DNA of 34,273 nucleotides from an uncultured Flavobacteriaceae bacterium (GTDB lineage Bacteria > Bacteroidota > Bacteroidia > Flavobacteriales > Flavobacteriaceae): the NCBI GenBank assembly GCA_947500445.1, contig CANMSB010000042.1, positions 1 through 34,273 on the forward strand. Reading direction: 5' to 3'. The notes under the pieces are model-generated. The model did not search any database. It was not told the origin of the DNA and saw only the letters and a program-made list of their open reading frames with translations. This document shows, piece after piece, positions 31,735-34,273 of the stretch. Positions within the stretch are counted from its first letter, which is position 1. Each line of letters starts with the position of its first letter. The translations under genes were made by a program, and so were the position numbers.

Positions 31735-32550
31735 TTACTTGTAGAAAAGTGTTGAAAGCGCCATGTTTTCGTTTCCGATGAATTCCTTTGGATTGATTCC
31801 CGTAAACTCCTTAAAATCTTTGATGAAATGCGCTTGGTCAAAATACTCGCTTTCGTATGCAATGTCGGTCAGGGTGTCCGTCTTTTTATGCAACAACATT
31901 TTTAGTGCCGTTTGCAGTCGTATTACTTTGCCCAATTGTTTGGGGCTGACACCAATTTGCCTTTTAAAGTTTCTTTCGAGCTGTCTTCTTTTTGACAAGT
32001 CTTCTTTTAGGATTGCGGTGATGGATTCGGTTCCTTTTGATGAAAAAAGGGCGTCTACCGTATGTTTGACAATCGTGTCAACCATCGTTTTATCATTCAG
32101 TTTTGTTAAAAGAAAATGCTCTATGATTTCAATGCGTTGTTTGCTGTCGGATGCTTTAATAATTTTTTGTTCCAACGCCTTTGCGGTATTCTTTTCGAAC
32201 AACACTTCTATTGGTGTTTCTTTATTTGCCAAATGTTCAATGGGGACGGTTACGAAATTGGCAAAGCCGTAAGGGTAGAATCTAATTGCAAAGGTATTTA
32301 CATAACCGGTCGGCTCAATATAAAAGGGTTCGATCGTTTGGCCCAATACCATTGCACGTGGTTGTAGTATGTACCGGTCTTTCGTGGTATAACGCTTTAT
32401 GTCGTCTCCAAGAATAAAGGCCATTTCAATACATCCATCGGGAATGATGCGTTGTCTTTCTTTGTCCTTTGCTGCAGGAACTTCCAAGGTCCAATAACAA
32501 TTGACAAGGGATGCCAGATCTTGATGTGGTTGAAATGTTTGATAGTTCAT
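31735..32550 (-). CDS. AraC family transcriptional regulator with DUF6597-type N-terminus
   Basis: 271 residues. The N-terminal domain (MNYQTFQPHQDLASLVNCYW, RIIPDGCIEMAFILGDD, GYVNTFAIRFYPYGFANFV) matches the DUF6597 sensor found in many Bacteroidota AraC proteins. The C-terminal part carries the two HTH units: SKRRQLERNFKRQIGVSPKQ and LTDIAYESEYFDQAHFIKDF followed by GINPKEF. Upstream of the VOC lipoprotein gene on the same strand, a frequent pairing in which the regulator controls a small enzyme. The frame is open for 49 more codons upstream of the ATG, up to a stop at 32698-32700, without another start codon. Confidence 0.9.
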   Translation of the reverse strand: MNYQTFQPHQDLASLVNCYWTLEVPAAKDKERQRIIPDGCIEMAFILGDDIKRYTTKDRYILQPRAMVLGQTIEPFYIEPTGYVNTFAIRFYPYGFANFVTVPIEHLANKETPIEVLFEKNTAKALEQKIIKASDSKQRIEIIEHFLLTKLNDKTMVDTIVKHTVDALFSSKGTESITAILKEDLSKRRQLERNFKRQIGVSPKQLGKVIRLQTALKMLLHKKTDTLTDIAYESEYFDQAHFIKDFKEFTGINPKEFIGNENMALSTLFYK

Positions 32551-32766
32551 GGATTCATCGATGTCTTTTAAATAGTGTAAAACCCAAGGGAACGTGCTAG
32601 GGTTCGCTTTCCACTGCGGTTGCGGTAATACATTTTGTTTTCCTTTTCCTTGTTTCAGGCTGCCCCAAAGTATCGAGGGGTAGAAAATCCTGGGGTATTA
32701 TAAATATACATAAACCTTTGTAGCGTGTTCAAAACCCTTGTTATCATGCGGTTTTGTTGTGTTTCG

Positions 32767-33267
32767 TTATTTTTTTCTATCCGAATTGTACCATTCCGAT
32801 GAATTCCAACTTGGGCATATCCCGCCCAGTTTATTGAAATTTAAATCGGGATTATCGGTTTGTACAAGTCCGATCAACTTTTGTCCGGTAAGAAGCCATA
32901 TCCAAGATTCCCCTGCAATAATATCAAGAACTGCCTCTGCGAAATTTTTATCTTCTTCAACAAAGCTGTCGTAGCGCCTAAACACCAATAGGAGACCTTT
33001 ATATCTTTTATTGTACATATCCGAAAGGCAATCGCTAAATGCAGCTAGGTTCTCACCGTAGTAATCTGGAAAATCCAGTGCCGCTTTCAGTTTTTGATGT
33101 GCGTTTTTCCGATTCCAATTGCGGGCATTCATTTCTATAATCTCAAAATTATTATTGCTGAACCAAATCACATCTTCATCAAGAACCCTATTACGGAAGT
33201 ACTTATGTATCGGTCCGTCTTTTAGAATTTCAAAATCCCTTTCTATTTTATCTTTTTTTGATTTCAT
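32767..33267 (-). CDS. barstar family protein (putative RNase-toxin immunity protein)
   Basis: 166 residues. The second half shows the barstar fold: NAHQKLKAALDFPDYYGENL followed by AAFSDCL (55-81), equivalent to the P-E-Y-Y-G-E-N-L-D-A-L-W-D stretch of Bacillus barstar, and later strands GLLLVFRRYD and SWIWLLTGQKL. Of the inhibitor residues, Asp39 of barstar is kept (Asp79), while Asp35 is Ala75 and Trp38 is Ser78. An N-terminal extension of about 40 residues precedes the domain. Barstars block secreted or polymorphic-toxin ribonucleases of the barnase type. No such toxin gene lies in the window, so this is an orphan immunity gene or one of unknown partner. Confidence 0.82.
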   Translation of the reverse strand: MKSKKDKIERDFEILKDGPIHKYFRNRVLDEDVIWFSNNNFEIIEMNARNWNRKNAHQKLKAALDFPDYYGENLAAFSDCLSDMYNKRYKGLLLVFRRYDSFVEEDKNFAEAVLDIIAGESWIWLLTGQKLIGLVQTDNPDLNFNKLGGICPSWNSSEWYNSDRKK

Positions 33268-33615
33268 ATGTAACTTTCTGCAGCGTGTCGCGTGTAACGA
33301 AGTTGTTACTCATTTAAAAGAGGATAACCTTCTTTGCGTTTACCTTTAACGCAAATCTGTTAGTGACCTACTAAATTTCTACCATCCAAAGCATCTGAAA
33401 TAGGCGACTGTTATAAAAGTAAGTATGAAGAACGGAGTTAAAAAACGTTTCATCGAATTTAGTTAGCTTGAAAATAACGATTCCGTTAAGGTTCGTTACT
33501 TTTATTCTTACGCTTCCCTGAGTTTCGGGCGAGCGTAACCTAAAGATAGCTTTTTGTGTGATTTCTATTCATGAAATCCGCAATAATGAAATCGAGCCAA
33601 TGTTAGCTCAAGTTT
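33268..33615. other. 348-bp AT-rich gap with two small inverted repeats
   Basis: No gene is recognised. TTTGCGTT (33333-33340) / AACGCAAA (33348-33355) is a perfect 8-bp stem with a 7-base loop, and GTAAC (33294-33298) / GTTAC (33305-33309) lies closer to the barstar gene. Both are upstream of the barstar start and may be leader structures or operator sites. The sequence is clearly lower in GC than the core genes. Confidence 0.4.
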
Positions 33616-34158
33616 TTATTTCTCCCACATTTTTATTTCATACATCTTTTTGTGAAGTCCAATAAAGGTCAAAGTATCGTTATCAAAACTTTTGAAAATT
33701 TTAGGTATTGCATACTGCTGGAAAAGTAAATTGAATCCATTGTGATGAATTCTTTTGTAATAGGTTTGGCTTTCCTCGATAGATTCGGATTCCAAAAGTA
33801 TTTTCCCTCCACGGTATGTGATATCTAAAACTTGATTTCCATCAAAATCTACTCGGTATGTCTTGCCCTCCAATTTGATTTTATGTGATTCCAGATTTTT
33901 TAAAGAGTCATTTAGTTTTTTAAAAGTATATGATGTCGTTTCATCAAAAACGATTAAACTATCAGTATTTATAGATCTTATGGATAACTCGATACTATCA
34001 TTGAGAATCAATTTGTTCTGTGTTAAACTGAACGTTCCTTGAGCTTTTTCATAAGAATCGGCGGCGCCAAACGATTCTGATTCAAAATGTCCGTTTTTAA
34101 AGGTAAATACTTCGTTGAAAGAAGGAATTGCAGTTTTCGAGTCGGTATAACATAGCAA
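33616..34158 (-). CDS. lipoprotein-like protein lacking its signal peptide (5'-truncated)
   Basis: Family not recognised. The only start in the frame is TTG at 34158, giving 180 residues beginning MLCYTDSK. However, the frame remains open upstream to 34197 and reads CSNSKIDGTWLLCYTDS. That is the beginning of a mature lipoprotein (Cys, then a D-G-T-W-x-L motif common in Bacteroidota lipocalin-like proteins), but no signal peptide precedes the Cys: a TAA at 34198-34200 ends the neighbouring gene in the same frame. The rest is beta-rich (FTFKNGHFESES, TYRVDFDGNQVLDITYRGGK). A deletion fused the 3' end of one gene to the mature part of this one, or a nonsense mutation split a longer protein. Probably not functional as a lipoprotein. 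Confidence 0.55.
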   Translation of the reverse strand: MLCYTDSKTAIPSFNEVFTFKNGHFESESFGAADSYEKAQGTFSLTQNKLILNDSIELSIRSINTDSLIVFDETTSYTFKKLNDSLKNLESHKIKLEGKTYRVDFDGNQVLDITYRGGKILLESESIEESQTYYKRIHHNGFNLLFQQYAIPKIFKSFDNDTLTFIGLHKKMYEIKMWEK

Positions 34159-34197
34159 CCATGTCCCATCAATTTTTGAATTTGAGCATGTGAAGGC

Positions 34198-34273
34198 TTA
34201 CCCGTTTTCGTACAGCCCTAAGTTAAACAATCCTGTTTTTTCATTGGGGCTAGCCCCAATGAAAATTCTTTGA
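34198..34273 (-). CDS. C-terminal end of an unknown protein (partial, runs off the right edge)
   Basis: The last 24 codons before the TAA at 34198-34200 read ...FIGASPNEKTGLFNLGLYENG, which looks like a natural protein end. The frame is open to the window edge. It is in the same reading frame as the lipoprotein-like gene just downstream and separated from it only by the stop. Family not recognisable from this length. Confidence 0.45.
   Translation of the reverse strand, partial: QRIFIGASPNEKTGLFNLGLYENG
34238..34265. repeat. perfect 28-bp palindrome
   Basis: TTTTCATTGGGG, then CTAG, then CCCCAATGAAAA: fourteen base pairs without mismatch around the centre. It lies inside the end of the partial gene at the right edge. 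The T-run is on the 5' side and the A-run on the 3' side of either strand, the reverse of an intrinsic terminator. Confidence 0.6.

Noticed and set aside
33294-33360. Possible integron attC-like site upstream of the barstar gene
   Set aside because: GTAAC/GTTAC and TTTGCGTT/AACGCAAA are present, but the paired core sites GTTRRRY and RYYYAAC at the correct spacing are not, and no integron integrase is in the window.
34238-34265. Terminator call for the right-edge palindrome
   Set aside because: The T-run precedes and the A-run follows the stem on both strands, the opposite of an intrinsic terminator, and it lies inside coding sequence.

Overview
The window is a chromosomal piece of a marine-type member of the Flavobacteriaceae (Bacteroidota). 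The main pointers are the gldF-gldG gliding-motility ABC genes, the Bacteroidota-type DnaN, MnmE and PurC, many lipoproteins with a short signal and lipobox, TAnnTTTG-type -7 promoter elements, weak or absent Shine-Dalgarno sequences, and a polysaccharide lyase of the PL14 type. No rRNA, tRNA, CRISPR array or complete insertion sequence was seen by eye.

Layout. (1) 1-1230: the edge of what looks like a decayed mobile island. A tyrosine recombinase has lost its C-terminal catalytic end, and it lies directly downstream of the 3' end of mnmE, a known integration target of genomic islands. Iterated octamers precede the recombinase gene. (2) 1234-3776: mnmE, then divergent to it a secreted Lys/Ala-rich coiled-coil protein and a DUF4870 membrane protein, closed by a strong hairpin terminator. 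(3) 3837-5867: an exported SnoaL-domain protein and an AraC regulator. Between them is a striking perfect 20-bp inverted repeat flanking 123 bp, placed directly upstream of the SnoaL gene start. This is a candidate invertible (phase-variable) regulatory segment. (4) 5891-15508: conserved core. It holds dnaN; the run SAM hydroxide adenosyltransferase, small monooxygenase, gldF, gldG; divergent phoH and purC; and a one-base-overlapping pair of a DEDDh exonuclease and a cNMP-binding/CBS/DUF294 nucleotidyltransferase protein.

(5) 15590-17536: two adjacent lipoprotein genes, an Asp-box beta-propeller and a PL14-like polysaccharide lyase. (6) 17844-19720: a SnoaL-like protein, a DJ-1/PfpI protein and a Crp/Fnr regulator. 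Two FNR-like boxes (TTGAC-N4-GTTAA type) lie just upstream of the DJ-1 gene. (7) 19905-24590: a PD40/cadherin-like lipoprotein, then a GntR-type sugar regulator and a phytanoyl-CoA-dioxygenase-family oxygenase in one operon, divergent from a sugar:H+ symporter. A tandem operator-like repeat overlaps the transporter promoter. This looks like a small carbon-source module.

(8) 24792-34273: an accessory stretch, all minus strand and more loosely packed. It holds single-membrane-span proteins of unknown function, a GspG-like C-terminal domain, a DUF4287/DUF5655 protein, an outer-membrane barrel, a DKNYY-repeat protein, a secreted VOC lipoprotein with an AraC regulator, an orphan barstar-like immunity protein, and a lipoprotein-like gene lacking its signal peptide. 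Two intergenic stretches here have no recognisable gene and may be decayed. The region looks like a collection of orphan or immunity-type genes rather than one pathway.

The strongest candidates for something new are the inverted-repeat segment at 4722-4884, the mnmE-linked recombinase remnant with its iterons, and the GntR/dioxygenase/sugar-porter module.
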